DNA of 7,134 nt from Desulfuromusa sp. (GCA_029934755.1 JAOZLQ010000119.1:1-7134); one strand, 5' to 3'; shown: positions 1-6,191, numbered from the stretch's first letter. The notes: generated by a model not told the origin, from the sequence alone. Made by a program: numbers and translations.

Positions 1-454
1 AGGCTGGTGCAGGTGGTTCCGCCGGGGTACTTTCTTCGTCACCCCCTTGGGCTAGCTCAATCGCTTGATGGAGTCGCTCTGATATCTCATCGGCAGGTGC
101 AACCATTGCATCATCGTTGTAGTCACTTTCGACCATATCGAGGGCTTCTTTTGCAAAGTCGCAAGCGGCGCATAGCAGGGTGACATGGTTGGGAACTAAC
201 ACAATTTCAGCGTTACGGATCATATCAAGAAGATTTTCGGCAGCATGAGCTACCCGTGTCATGTGATCAAATTCCAGAAAGCCAGCACTCCCTTTCATGG
301 AATGGAACAGGCGGAAGATGGCATTGATTGTTTCAGAATCACTGTTCTGACCCAGTTCAATGATTGCTGGTTCCAGCTGCTCAATCATATCACGGCTTTC
401 AGTCGCGAATTCTTGAATGATTTCAATCTGGTCGTCGTCGAGAGGCATACTCAT
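1..454 (-). CDS. cheA: Chemotaxis histidine kinase CheA, N-terminal Hpt part (partial)
   Basis: The first 151 codons are visible and the reading frame runs off the left edge without a stop. The protein starts MSMPLDDDQ and carries a histidine phosphotransfer (Hpt) helix bundle over about residues 5-110. The phosphoryl-accepting histidine is H51 in FHSMKGSAGF, which matches the CheA P1 signature. After about residue 125 the sequence becomes a Pro/Ala/Glu-rich linker (TPAEPPAPA), as expected between P1 and the CheY-binding P2 domain. In CheA this histidine is phosphorylated by the kinase domain under receptor control and passes phosphate to CheY and CheB in the cytoplasm. The start at 454 is chosen because GAGGA lies 6 bases upstream; an in-frame ATG two codons later is the alternative. 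The gene follows two chemoreceptor genes on the same strand, which supports CheA over a stand-alone Hpt protein. The kinase domain is outside the window, so a different Hpt-containing hybrid kinase is not formally excluded. Confidence 0.88.
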   Translation of the reverse strand, partial: MSMPLDDDQIEIIQEFATESRDMIEQLEPAIIELGQNSDSETINAIFRLFHSMKGSAGFLEFDHMTRVAHAAENLLDMIRNAEIVLVPNHVTLLCAACDFAKEALDMVESDYNDDAMVAPADEISERLHQAIELAQGGDEESTPAEPPAPA

Positions 455-514
455 CGCAGATCCTCAAAAGGTTAAATTTGCCGATATTTTAAATAACTTC
501 ACGAACAATAATTA

Positions 515-542
515 ATTATACAAAACAAATAAACAAATTCAA
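515..542 (-). promoter_or_regulatory. Candidate sigma-70-type promoter of cheA
   Basis: On the minus strand TTGAAT (537-542) is followed after 16 bases by a perfect TATAAT (515-520). The -35 box keeps the TTGA core. The bases upstream of it (about 543-580) are almost pure A/T and could act as an UP element. Transcription would start near 508, giving a leader of about 54 bases. The surrounding DNA is so A+T-rich that a chance TATAAT is quite possible, so this is a candidate only. Confidence 0.45.
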
Positions 543-589
543 AGAGAAAAATTGATTTTAATAAATATTTTTCATGTTGATCGTAACAA

Positions 590-636
590 TTTGTGCCCCT
601 ACAGATGTGAATTGCGCAAATCCATAGAGGCACAAA
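590..636 (-). other. Long imperfect hairpin between the hemerythrin receptor gene and cheA
   Basis: The arms 590-601 and 625-636 are complementary over 12 positions. Read as minus-strand RNA (TTTGTGCCTCTA with TAGGGGCACAAA), all 12 pair if one G-U wobble is allowed; on the plus strand that position is a C/A mismatch, so the structure fits minus-strand RNA better. Inside, 608-613 and 619-624 form a further 6-base-pair stem (again with one G-U) around a 5-base loop. It stacks on the outer stem on one side, with a 6-base bulge (602-607) on the other. It lies 27 bases beyond the receptor stop codon and about 80 bases upstream of the cheA promoter candidate. No clean T-run follows, so it is a poor classical terminator. 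A role as a 3' stabiliser, weak terminator or processing site is inferred. The 455-662 spacer otherwise shows only A+T-rich DNA and the cheA promoter candidate. Confidence 0.5.
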
Positions 637-662
637 ATATCAAGCTCTGTTTATCTAAGTTT

Positions 663-2840
663 TTATCTGGTTTTTAAAAACTTTCCATAGCCATCACGAT
701 CTTGTTTTTCAATATGACTGATCAACCAATCCTTTAGAAAATTGAAGATATCGGTTGGTGGCATACGTTCCCCGCTTTTGAGTTTTTCAGCATAATTAGC
801 AATTGTTTCAACAAAATTTTTATGAATTTGCTGATGAGCTTCAAGATCGGGATAATTGTGTTTTATCAGCATATCTTCTTCGGCGCGAAAATGGGTGACG
901 GTGTAGTTAACCAGTTCATCAATGATTTCCCCGACAACCATTCTGTCACCACCATCCTTCATGCATTGGAAGAGTTGATTGATCAATTCAACCAAACGTT
1001 GGTGTTGTTGATCCATCAATGCAACCCCAGTGTTATACGTGTCATTCCAGTGAAACATCTGGGCACTATTATTTTGCTGTGAAGGTGGTGCCGATACGTT
1101 TCCCCAACCACCTGAATTGTTTTGTGCTGGTAAAGAAAGCTGCGGAGTGGAAGTTGGGGCGTAGCTTTGATTGTAAGATCCTTTGAGTTTAAAGCGGCTG
1201 AGTTGATGTTTTAATTCGGCAGCCTGGCTGGAGAGTTCTTCACTGGTTGCAGCACTCTCTTCAGAACTGGCGGTGTTTTGTTGGATCACTTGATCAATTT
1301 GCTGCATGCCGATATTAACTTGGGCGATTCCTTGAGCTTGTTCATTGCTAGAGGCAGCAATTTCAGCAACCAAGTCGCTTACCTTGCTGATCGATCCAAC
1401 AATTTCCTCCAGTGCGCCGGCAGTTCGTTCGGCAATTTGTGTCCCTTTACCGGTTTTTTTCACTGATCCTTCAATGAGCTCTGCTGTTTCAGCAGCAGCT
1501 TTAGCGCTACGGGCTGCCAGATTACGAACTTCCTCGGCTACTACGGCAAAACCTTTTCCATGTTGTCCGGCACGAGCTGCCTCAACGGCGGCATTAAGAG
1601 CTAATAAATTAGTCTGGAAGGCAATTTCATCGATAACTTTGATAATTTTACTGATATTTTGACCCGATTCGTTGATTTCGCCCATAGCATTAATCATCTC
1701 GGACATCCGTTCACTGCCAGTTTTTGCAGCTTCTTGTGCTGAGGATGATAATTGGTTAGCTTGTTGGGCATATTCGCTGCTGGTGTTGGTCTGCCCGCCT
1801 ATGACATTCATTGAGCTGCTAATTTCTTCAACCGATGCAGCAGATTGTGCCGCACCATCTGACAGGCTTTGAGCTGATTCACTGACCTGGGAACTGCCCG
1901 AATCAATTTGATCGCTGGCATTTTGAATCTGCATCATGATCTGGTTGAGGTCTTCACCTAGTTTTTTCAGACTTCCGCGAACCTGGTCGTGTTCATCACG
2001 CGGTTGAATGTCAAAGGTCAGGTCCCCGTTAGCAAGTTTCTGTAGGGAGTCGACAACTTCATTTTTCAGTGAATCCGCAAACCGATCCATAGTATCAGCG
2101 AGTTGGCCAAATTCATCCTTGCGCTTCATTTGTAAGCGTGTATCGAGGTGTCCATTTTCGAGATCACCTAACATCGCGACGACCTTCTTCATTGGTGCAG
2201 TCATAGAGCGGGTGATGAAGATAGCTAAAATAATACCGATCAGCAGAGCAAAAACACCGAGGATCGTCATACCCGTTCGGCTGTTGTTGGCTGTGGCGAT
2301 CATTTCACTGTCGGTCATAATGTGTTGTTTGGAGGTCTCAGCTATTTTGGCTATCAGGTCGCCAACTTTTTTCAGGTGAACAGCCGTTTCCTCTTTATAG
2401 ATAGCTTTGGCCTCAGCGTTAACCGGACTGAATGGGCTATAAACCTCTTTGATTCGTCGTCCGGAGGCATGCAACAGTCGATGAGGTTCTTCAAGGGCTT
2501 GCAGGTCCGCTTTGATCTCTGGCAGAATCTCTTCGGCATGCTGACGACCTTCCCCGTAATACCATTTTCCAAGGGAGCAGGTTTTATGATCTACCGAGGC
2601 TTTCAGTTCGGTGATTGAGGGGTCATCAAGGAAATTACGGACTGTATGTGCCCACTTCAAGTGTTTGTTTTCCAGGCTAATCATCTTACTACGGAGCTTG
2701 TTCCCATCGGAAACCTCCATGCCATTTTTAACGGTTGTTGATAGGCCAAGGATTCCCCATAGGAGAATGGCTAGAAGCAGGGAGAGGATGGTTCCAGAGA
2801 GTAGAACCATTGTGGTTCCAATTTTAAGATTGTTAAACAT
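663..2840 (-). CDS. Methyl-accepting chemotaxis protein with CZB zinc-site domain and C-terminal bacteriohemerythrin domain
   Basis: A 725-residue transmembrane chemoreceptor. TM1 is about residues 9-35 and TM2 about 189-210. Between them, in the predicted periplasmic loop, lies a CZB-type chemoreceptor zinc-binding domain with the family's 3-His/1-Cys pattern: H60 (KHLKWA), C88 (HKTCSLGKWYY), H120 and H124 (EPHRLLH). A HAMP segment (about 208-262) and a second HAMP-like stretch (265-302) follow, then the methyl-accepting coiled coil (about 312-550). Its hairpin tip around 405-440 (EIAFQTNLLALNAAVEAARAG) contacts CheA and CheW. Glu-Glu pairs at 338-339 and 527-528 fit methylation sites. A Gln/Asn/Ser/Pro linker (554-595) leads to a bacteriohemerythrin domain (596-725) with all seven di-iron ligands: H613, H650, E654, H669, H673, H709 and D714. 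That architecture resembles the oxygen-sensing receptor DcrH. GGAG lies 7 bases before the ATG. Oxygen or redox sensing by the hemerythrin is known for the family; the ligand of the CZB domain here is not known. Confidence 0.95.
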   Translation of the reverse strand: MFNNLKIGTTMVLLSGTILSLLLAILLWGILGLSTTVKNGMEVSDGNKLRSKMISLENKHLKWAHTVRNFLDDPSITELKASVDHKTCSLGKWYYGEGRQHAEEILPEIKADLQALEEPHRLLHASGRRIKEVYSPFSPVNAEAKAIYKEETAVHLKKVGDLIAKIAETSKQHIMTDSEMIATANNSRTGMTILGVFALLIGIILAIFITRSMTAPMKKVVAMLGDLENGHLDTRLQMKRKDEFGQLADTMDRFADSLKNEVVDSLQKLANGDLTFDIQPRDEHDQVRGSLKKLGEDLNQIMMQIQNASDQIDSGSSQVSESAQSLSDGAAQSAASVEEISSSMNVIGGQTNTSSEYAQQANQLSSSAQEAAKTGSERMSEMINAMGEINESGQNISKIIKVIDEIAFQTNLLALNAAVEAARAGQHGKGFAVVAEEVRNLAARSAKAAAETAELIEGSVKKTGKGTQIAERTAGALEEIVGSISKVSDLVAEIAASSNEQAQGIAQVNIGMQQIDQVIQQNTASSEESAATSEELSSQAAELKHQLSRFKLKGSYNQSYAPTSTPQLSLPAQNNSGGWGNVSAPPSQQNNSAQMFHWNDTYNTGVALMDQQHQRLVELINQLFQCMKDGGDRMVVGEIIDELVNYTVTHFRAEEDMLIKHNYPDLEAHQQIHKNFVETIANYAEKLKSGERMPPTDIFNFLKDWLISHIEKQDRDGYGKFLKTR
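1182..2045 (-). repeat. Signalling-domain copy 1 of a paralogous pair (copy 2 at 3083-3946)
   Basis: This stretch encodes residues 266-553 of the hemerythrin receptor. It aligns without a single gap to residues 274-561 of the neighbouring heme receptor, encoded at 3083-3946. By my hand alignment, 239 of 288 residues are identical, rising to 210 of 242 from residue 312 onward; the hairpin tip region 381-445 has only three differences. Similarity stops abruptly at both ends. The two 864-base segments are therefore direct repeats about 1.9 kb apart, from gene duplication with swapping of the sensory half. Confidence 0.9.
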
Positions 2841-2888
2841 TTCCAGTCTCCATTATGTAGCGAATTTAAGCATTAGAATCTTGTAAAG

Positions 2889-2916
2889 ATTTAACATAAT
2901 AAAAAGCTAATGTCAA
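2889..2916 (-). promoter_or_regulatory. Candidate sigma-70-type promoter of the CZB/hemerythrin receptor gene
   Basis: On the minus strand a perfect TTGACA (2911-2916) is followed after 16 bases by TTAAAT (2889-2894, four of six consensus bases). Shifted by one base, the -10 reads TAAATC with an upstream TGT, like an extended -10. A/T-rich DNA precedes the -35 box. The leader would be about 40 bases, with the ribosome site GGAG near its end. It sits between the terminator of the upstream gene and this gene's start, exactly where a promoter is needed. Confidence 0.55.
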
Positions 2917-2940
2917 AATATTTATTGATTTTTTCTATAG

Positions 2941-2983
2941 ATAAAAACAAAAAAGCGGAGCACAATTACTTTGTGCTCCGCTT
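2941..2983 (-). terminator. Intrinsic terminator of the heme-c receptor gene
   Basis: A perfect 13-base-pair stem, AAGCGGAGCACAA (2953-2965) and its complement (2971-2983), encloses a 5-base loop. On the minus strand the stem is followed by TTTTGTTTTTAT (2952 down to 2941), the U-run of a rho-independent terminator. The other strand has no T-run after the stem, so it acts in the minus direction. It begins 30 bases beyond the stop of the 3014-4765 gene and separates that transcript from the next receptor gene. Confidence 0.93.
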
Positions 2984-3013
2984 ATGATTAATCTCTGTTT
3001 TTAGCGAATGGTT

Positions 3014-4765
3014 TTACCAACCACCTTTGTTGCTCGGAAGTTGTGATGTTAAAGGGGGTGGTGCGCTAAATCCCGGTGACGATTTCAGTTTGAAACGTCC
3101 CAGTTGATTTCTCAATTCTGCTGCTTGACTCGATAGTTCCTCACTGGTCGCAGCACTCTCTTCGGCTGTGGCGGTTGTCTGTTGGATGACTTGGTCAATC
3201 TGCTGCATGCCAATATTGACCTGGGCAATCCCTTGGGCTTGCTCATTACTCGAAGTGGCAATTTCGCCAATCAGATCGGTTACTTTTCCGATTGATCCAA
3301 CGATCTCATCCAATGCTTCGGCAGTTCGTTCCGCAATCTGAGTGCCATTGCTGGTTTTTTCCACCGAACCTTCAATCAACTCTGCTGTTTCAGATGCCGC
3401 TTTAGAGCTGCGGGCGGCCAAGTTGCGCACTTCTTCAGCAACCACGGCAAAACCTTTACCATGCTGACCTGCACGAGCTGCTTCAACGGCAGCATTGAGG
3501 GCTAATAAATTGGTTTGGAAAGCAATCTCATCGATAACCTTGATGATTTTGCTGATATTTTGTCCAGCTTCGTTGATTTCACCCATGGCACCGATCATCT
3601 CGGTCATCCGTTCACTGCCAGTATTTGCAGCATCTCGCGCAGAAGCTGATAATTGATTAGCCTGCTGGGCATTTTTAGCACTGGTGCTGGTCTGACTGCC
3701 AATGACATTCATTGAACTGCTGATTTCTTCGACCGATGCAGCAGATTGTGCTGCGCCGTCAGATAACATTTGGGCTGAATCACTGACCTGTGAGCTGCCT
3801 GAGTCAATTTGTTGTCCAGCGATCTGCAGTCCGGAGACCATTTGGGTTAAATCTTCACCCAGCTTTTTGATTGCATGGCGCAAGGTATCGTTTTCATCAT
3901 GGGGAGTGATGTCAAAAGTCAGATCTCCATTTGCTAGTTTCTGTAGTGGGGTCACAATATCAGTTTGCAAACTGTCAGCTAGCGTATCAAGGGTACGGGC
4001 GGCATCACCTAGTTCATCTGTTTGCGTCAGGTTAAGTCGATTATTTAGATGCCCTTTATTAATATTTATCAGTGCCATTTTCACTTTAGTGAGCGGGATA
4101 ACAATCATTTTACGAAGCAGGAAGAATAGAGCCAGCCAAATAATGATTATGATAAAAGCTCCCCTGCCAATATTGCCGGTTATGTTTTTACTGAGGGTCA
4201 TCGCCAGAACTTCATCCTGCTGTGATTTTTCCTGATTAAGTTTATCCAGGCTGAAGTCGAGATAGAGGACACCGGCCAGACTGCCGAGTTCAACATCATC
4301 ATGACATTCCATACATTTTTGTTCATAGGCGTGCGAGTGGGCAATAAAGAACGAATCGGTGCTTTCTTTTTTGATACTGACCTTTTCTCTCGGTTCAGTG
4401 ATATTAATGCGGGAAAGTTTCTGGCCAATTTTATCTTTTTTACTGGAATATATGGCGATTCCTTGGGGGTTAACAAGTCCAACTTCCAGAACCCCGGGAA
4501 CTTCTCCGAGCCCAGATAAGAGCTCATCAAATACATCCATTTCGCCGCGCTCCAGAGACCCTTTTGTTCCGATTTCTAAACACTTGAAGATGCTATGCGC
4601 TTCTTCAAGTACTCCGGAGTGGATAGCCTCCAATGAGCTATTTTGCTGTGCTTTCAGGATATTTTGTGACTGAAATGTTGCAATTGTAAGACCGAAACCG
4701 AGAATACCCAGCAGGATCAGACTCAGGGCACCACCTATTTTTTTCTGGATGCTGTTCAATTTCAT
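3014..4765 (-). CDS. Methyl-accepting chemotaxis protein with periplasmic c-type heme sensor domain
   Basis: A 583-residue transmembrane chemoreceptor. TM1 is about residues 9-31 and TM2 about 202-219. The roughly 170-residue periplasmic region has a PAS/Cache-like look (VGLVNPQGIAIYSSKKDKIG near 95-114, AGVLYLDFSLDKL near 164-176). It contains one heme-attachment motif, C151-M-E-C154-H155, with H143 and H145 nearby as possible partners. This matches the Geobacter receptors GSU0582 and GSU0935, whose periplasmic PAS-like domains bind one covalent heme c. A HAMP segment (about 217-270), a second HAMP-like stretch (273-310) and the methyl-accepting coiled coil (320-558) follow, with the hairpin tip at 413-435. 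The protein ends in a short Pro/Ser tail, SNKGGW. AGAGG lies 5 bases before the ATG. The output half is a near copy of that of the next receptor downstream. The heme probably reports oxygen, NO or periplasmic redox state. Maturation would need a cytochrome c assembly system encoded elsewhere. A classical CheR-tethering pentapeptide is not evident. Confidence 0.94.
   Translation of the reverse strand: MKLNSIQKKIGGALSLILLGILGFGLTIATFQSQNILKAQQNSSLEAIHSGVLEEAHSIFKCLEIGTKGSLERGEMDVFDELLSGLGEVPGVLEVGLVNPQGIAIYSSKKDKIGQKLSRINITEPREKVSIKKESTDSFFIAHSHAYEQKCMECHDDVELGSLAGVLYLDFSLDKLNQEKSQQDEVLAMTLSKNITGNIGRGAFIIIIIWLALFFLLRKMIVIPLTKVKMALININKGHLNNRLNLTQTDELGDAARTLDTLADSLQTDIVTPLQKLANGDLTFDITPHDENDTLRHAIKKLGEDLTQMVSGLQIAGQQIDSGSSQVSDSAQMLSDGAAQSAASVEEISSSMNVIGSQTSTSAKNAQQANQLSASARDAANTGSERMTEMIGAMGEINEAGQNISKIIKVIDEIAFQTNLLALNAAVEAARAGQHGKGFAVVAEEVRNLAARSSKAASETAELIEGSVEKTSNGTQIAERTAEALDEIVGSIGKVTDLIGEIATSSNEQAQGIAQVNIGMQQIDQVIQQTTATAEESAATSEELSSQAAELRNQLGRFKLKSSPGFSAPPPLTSQLPSNKGGW
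3083..3946 (-). repeat. Signalling-domain copy 2 of a paralogous pair (copy 1 at 1182-2045)
   Basis: This stretch encodes residues 274-561 of the heme receptor and is the gap-free partner of 1182-2045. Constant register over 288 residues means both receptors have identical coiled-coil length and can pack in the same receptor array. N-terminal of this point the two proteins share only general receptor features; C-terminal of it they share a short tail motif ending in GGW. Confidence 0.9.
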
Positions 4766-4803
4766 ATGGACCTCTTTAATGTCGAGATAGTGTTTCTATG
4801 TAG

Positions 4804-4814
4804 ACAGTGACTGT
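4804..4814. promoter_or_regulatory. Short dyad just downstream of the heme receptor promoter candidate
   Basis: ACAGT-G-ACTGT is a perfect 5+1+5 inverted repeat. Given the -10 candidate at 4823-4828, it would cover roughly the first dozen transcribed bases, a common place for a repressor operator. It matches no operator that I can name, and an 11-base dyad can arise by chance. Confidence 0.2.
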
Positions 4815-4822
4815 GGGATAGG

Positions 4823-4851
4823 ATGCTAGCAGGTAAGAATAGTGATTGCAA
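4823..4851 (-). promoter_or_regulatory. Candidate promoter of the heme-c receptor gene (extended -10)
   Basis: On the minus strand TTGCAA (4846-4851) is followed after exactly 17 bases by TAGCAT (4823-4828), each matching four of six sigma-70 consensus bases. The three bases before the -10 are TGC, the extended -10 form. The leader would be about 50 bases. No convincing sigma-28 (flagellar) promoter was found here. No terminator for pcnB was found in 4766-4909, so read-through from pcnB is also possible. Confidence 0.4.
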
Positions 4852-4866
4852 CTATTTAATTTATAA

Positions 4867-4876
4867 ACATTAATGT
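4867..4876. promoter_or_regulatory. Ten-base perfect palindrome upstream of the heme receptor promoter candidate
   Basis: ACATTAATGT is self-complementary and sits about 15 bases upstream of the candidate -35 box, a position suited to an activator. The region is A/T-rich, so chance occurrence is plausible and no regulator is implied. Confidence 0.15.
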
Positions 4877-4909
4877 AGGAATGCAGATATATGAAAGTGT
4901 GAATTAAAT

Positions 4910-6139
4910 TTATGCGCAGGTTTTGTGGGAATAGTTTTTCCGACGCCTTCGAGACGATATGCTTTCAGCAGGAGAGGTTTTAATGGCAGTGCTCCAGTTT
5001 TTGACCAGTGGGGTCAAGTCTGGTCGAACCTGAGACCAGAGAGTAAAAAGTTCCAGTGATTTAGGTGTCAGAGGATGTTGTAAAAAACGTTTTTCTGCTC
5101 GAAAACCACGTCCCCGAGCGAAACGAAAACAGCCGATTAATAGTTCACGGGCCTGATGGCGGATACCGCTGGAAATACTGAAGTAGCGACAATGGGGGAC
5201 AATAATCTCATTTGCTAAATGTAGAGCTTCGGTGATAGTGGTTTTTGGTAATGGTGGGCAACTGTCCATGAACAATCTCAGGTAGAGTGCAGCAATGGCG
5301 AAGCTCTCTTCTATCGGTATTCCTGTCGCCGTTCTTTGATCGATCGTTGCCAGCAGGGCAATACTTTCATCTGTCCCTGGATAGCCTGCCAGCAGATGCG
5401 GTAACATCCCCAATTCACGGCAGAGTTTTAAAACCGGACCAGCTATTTTATGGCGGAACAGCTCCATAATCTCTTCACGCACCCGAGCTGGTGCTGCGGT
5501 TTCCAAGAGCTCTTTGTGTTTTTCAATAGCCGTGTAAATATCTGCTTCTATGGTGAAATCGAGCCTGGCAGAGAACTCAATTGCTCGCAGCATTCGTACT
5601 GGATCTTCAACGAAGCGGATCTGTGGGTTACCAATAACGCGTAGCCGTTTTTCATGTAGATCTTTGATTCCCCCCAGGTAATCAATCACCGAAAAATCGG
5701 CAATATTGTAAAACAGAGCGTTGATGGTAAAATCACGTCTGGCAGCATCTTCGCCGGGGGAGCCAAAAACATTCTGCACAAAATGAAAATGATCCTCCGG
5801 ATCATCCGGCAGTTCCTCCTCTTCCGGCTGGCGGCGAAAGGTGGCGACCTCAATCAATTTATTTCCGGCAAAACGGATATGTGCCAGACGAAAGCGGCGA
5901 CCAACCAGAAAGCAGTTGCGAAATAGTTTGCGCACCTGATTTGGGGTGGCATCGGTACCGATATCAAAATCTTTCGGTTGACGGCCCAGCAACAGGTCAC
6001 GAACACTCCCACCGACCAAGTAAGCTTTGTAACCATGCCGATGGAGTCGATAAAGAACTTTTAAACTATCTGTATCGATTTGTTTTCGGGAGATGCAATG
6101 TTGGTTACGGGGCAAAATGGTTGGTTTGTTTTCGCTCAT
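4910..6139 (-). CDS. pcnB: Poly(A) polymerase I (PcnB-type nucleotidyltransferase)
   Basis: A 409-residue class II nucleotidyltransferase. Its head domain has LVGGSVRDLLLG (41-52) and the metal-binding DFDIGTDA with D57 and D59. Further conserved motifs are EVATFRRQ (97-104), EDAARRDFTINAL (130-142) and the nucleotide-selecting EDPVRMLRAIEFSARL (178-193). The segment LVGRRFRLAHIRF (78-90) matches the E. coli PcnB sequence and is the feature that separates poly(A) polymerases from CCA-adding tRNA enzymes. The C-terminus is basic (RRRRK, 397-401), as in PcnB proteins that bind RNA there, but the protein is shorter than the E. coli enzyme. It should add A tails to RNA 3' ends in the cytoplasm, promoting decay. 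Geobacter sulfurreducens is reported to have a separate poly(A) polymerase besides split C- and A-adding enzymes, so this assignment fits the presumed lineage. The start at 6139 has only a weak ribosome site (no clear AGGAG). The gene is divergent from miaA. An A-adding tRNA enzyme is the main alternative. Confidence 0.9.
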   Translation of the reverse strand: MSENKPTILPRNQHCISRKQIDTDSLKVLYRLHRHGYKAYLVGGSVRDLLLGRQPKDFDIGTDATPNQVRKLFRNCFLVGRRFRLAHIRFAGNKLIEVATFRRQPEEEELPDDPEDHFHFVQNVFGSPGEDAARRDFTINALFYNIADFSVIDYLGGIKDLHEKRLRVIGNPQIRFVEDPVRMLRAIEFSARLDFTIEADIYTAIEKHKELLETAAPARVREEIMELFRHKIAGPVLKLCRELGMLPHLLAGYPGTDESIALLATIDQRTATGIPIEESFAIAALYLRLFMDSCPPLPKTTITEALHLANEIIVPHCRYFSISSGIRHQARELLIGCFRFARGRGFRAEKRFLQHPLTPKSLELFTLWSQVRPDLTPLVKNWSTAIKTSPAESISSRRRRKNYSHKTCA

Positions 6140-6173
6140 GATTGCTCGGAGAATGGGGGTTGAAATCAGCCGA

Positions 6174-6182
6174 ACTATAGCA
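6174..6182 (-). promoter_or_regulatory. Extended -10 promoter of pcnB
   Basis: The minus strand reads TGC-TATAGT, an extended -10 element with five of six consensus hexamer bases. No good -35 is present (TTCATT at 17 bases spacing), which extended -10 promoters tolerate. Transcription would start near 6167, giving a leader of about 28 bases before the ATG at 6139. Confidence 0.5.
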
Positions 6183-6191
6183 GGTTATGGA

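Noticed and set aside
245..475. Plus-strand open frame overlapping the start of cheA
   Set aside because: It is antisense to the well-supported CheA Hpt domain, has no ribosome site or recognisable motif, and is a shadow frame.
480..487. GCCGATAT on the plus strand, resembling a sigma-28 -10 box
   Set aside because: No TAAAGTTT-like -35 is found at the right distance and no plus-strand gene lies downstream; the chemotaxis genes run the other way.
585..600. GGGGCAC on the minus strand as a possible sigma-54 -24 element before cheA
   Set aside because: The required GC at the -12 position is missing (TA is found at the expected spacing), and the bases are better explained as an arm of the hairpin.
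455..662. Possible cyclic-di-GMP or other known riboswitch in the cheA leader
   Set aside because: The conserved core motifs of the c-di-GMP-I class are not seen, and the hairpin lies upstream of the likely cheA transcript start.
1345..1872. Plus-strand open frames rich in Ser/Ala/Leu inside the hemerythrin receptor gene
   Set aside because: They are antisense shadows of the methyl-accepting coiled coil, whose codon pattern keeps the opposite strand open; the same shadow peptide recurs antisense to the paralogous receptor.
4198..4536. Minus-strand frame within the heme receptor in another reading frame
   Set aside because: It overlaps the sensory domain of the heme receptor in a different frame, and its translation shows only a garbled image of that domain; there is no evidence of a frameshift in the main gene.
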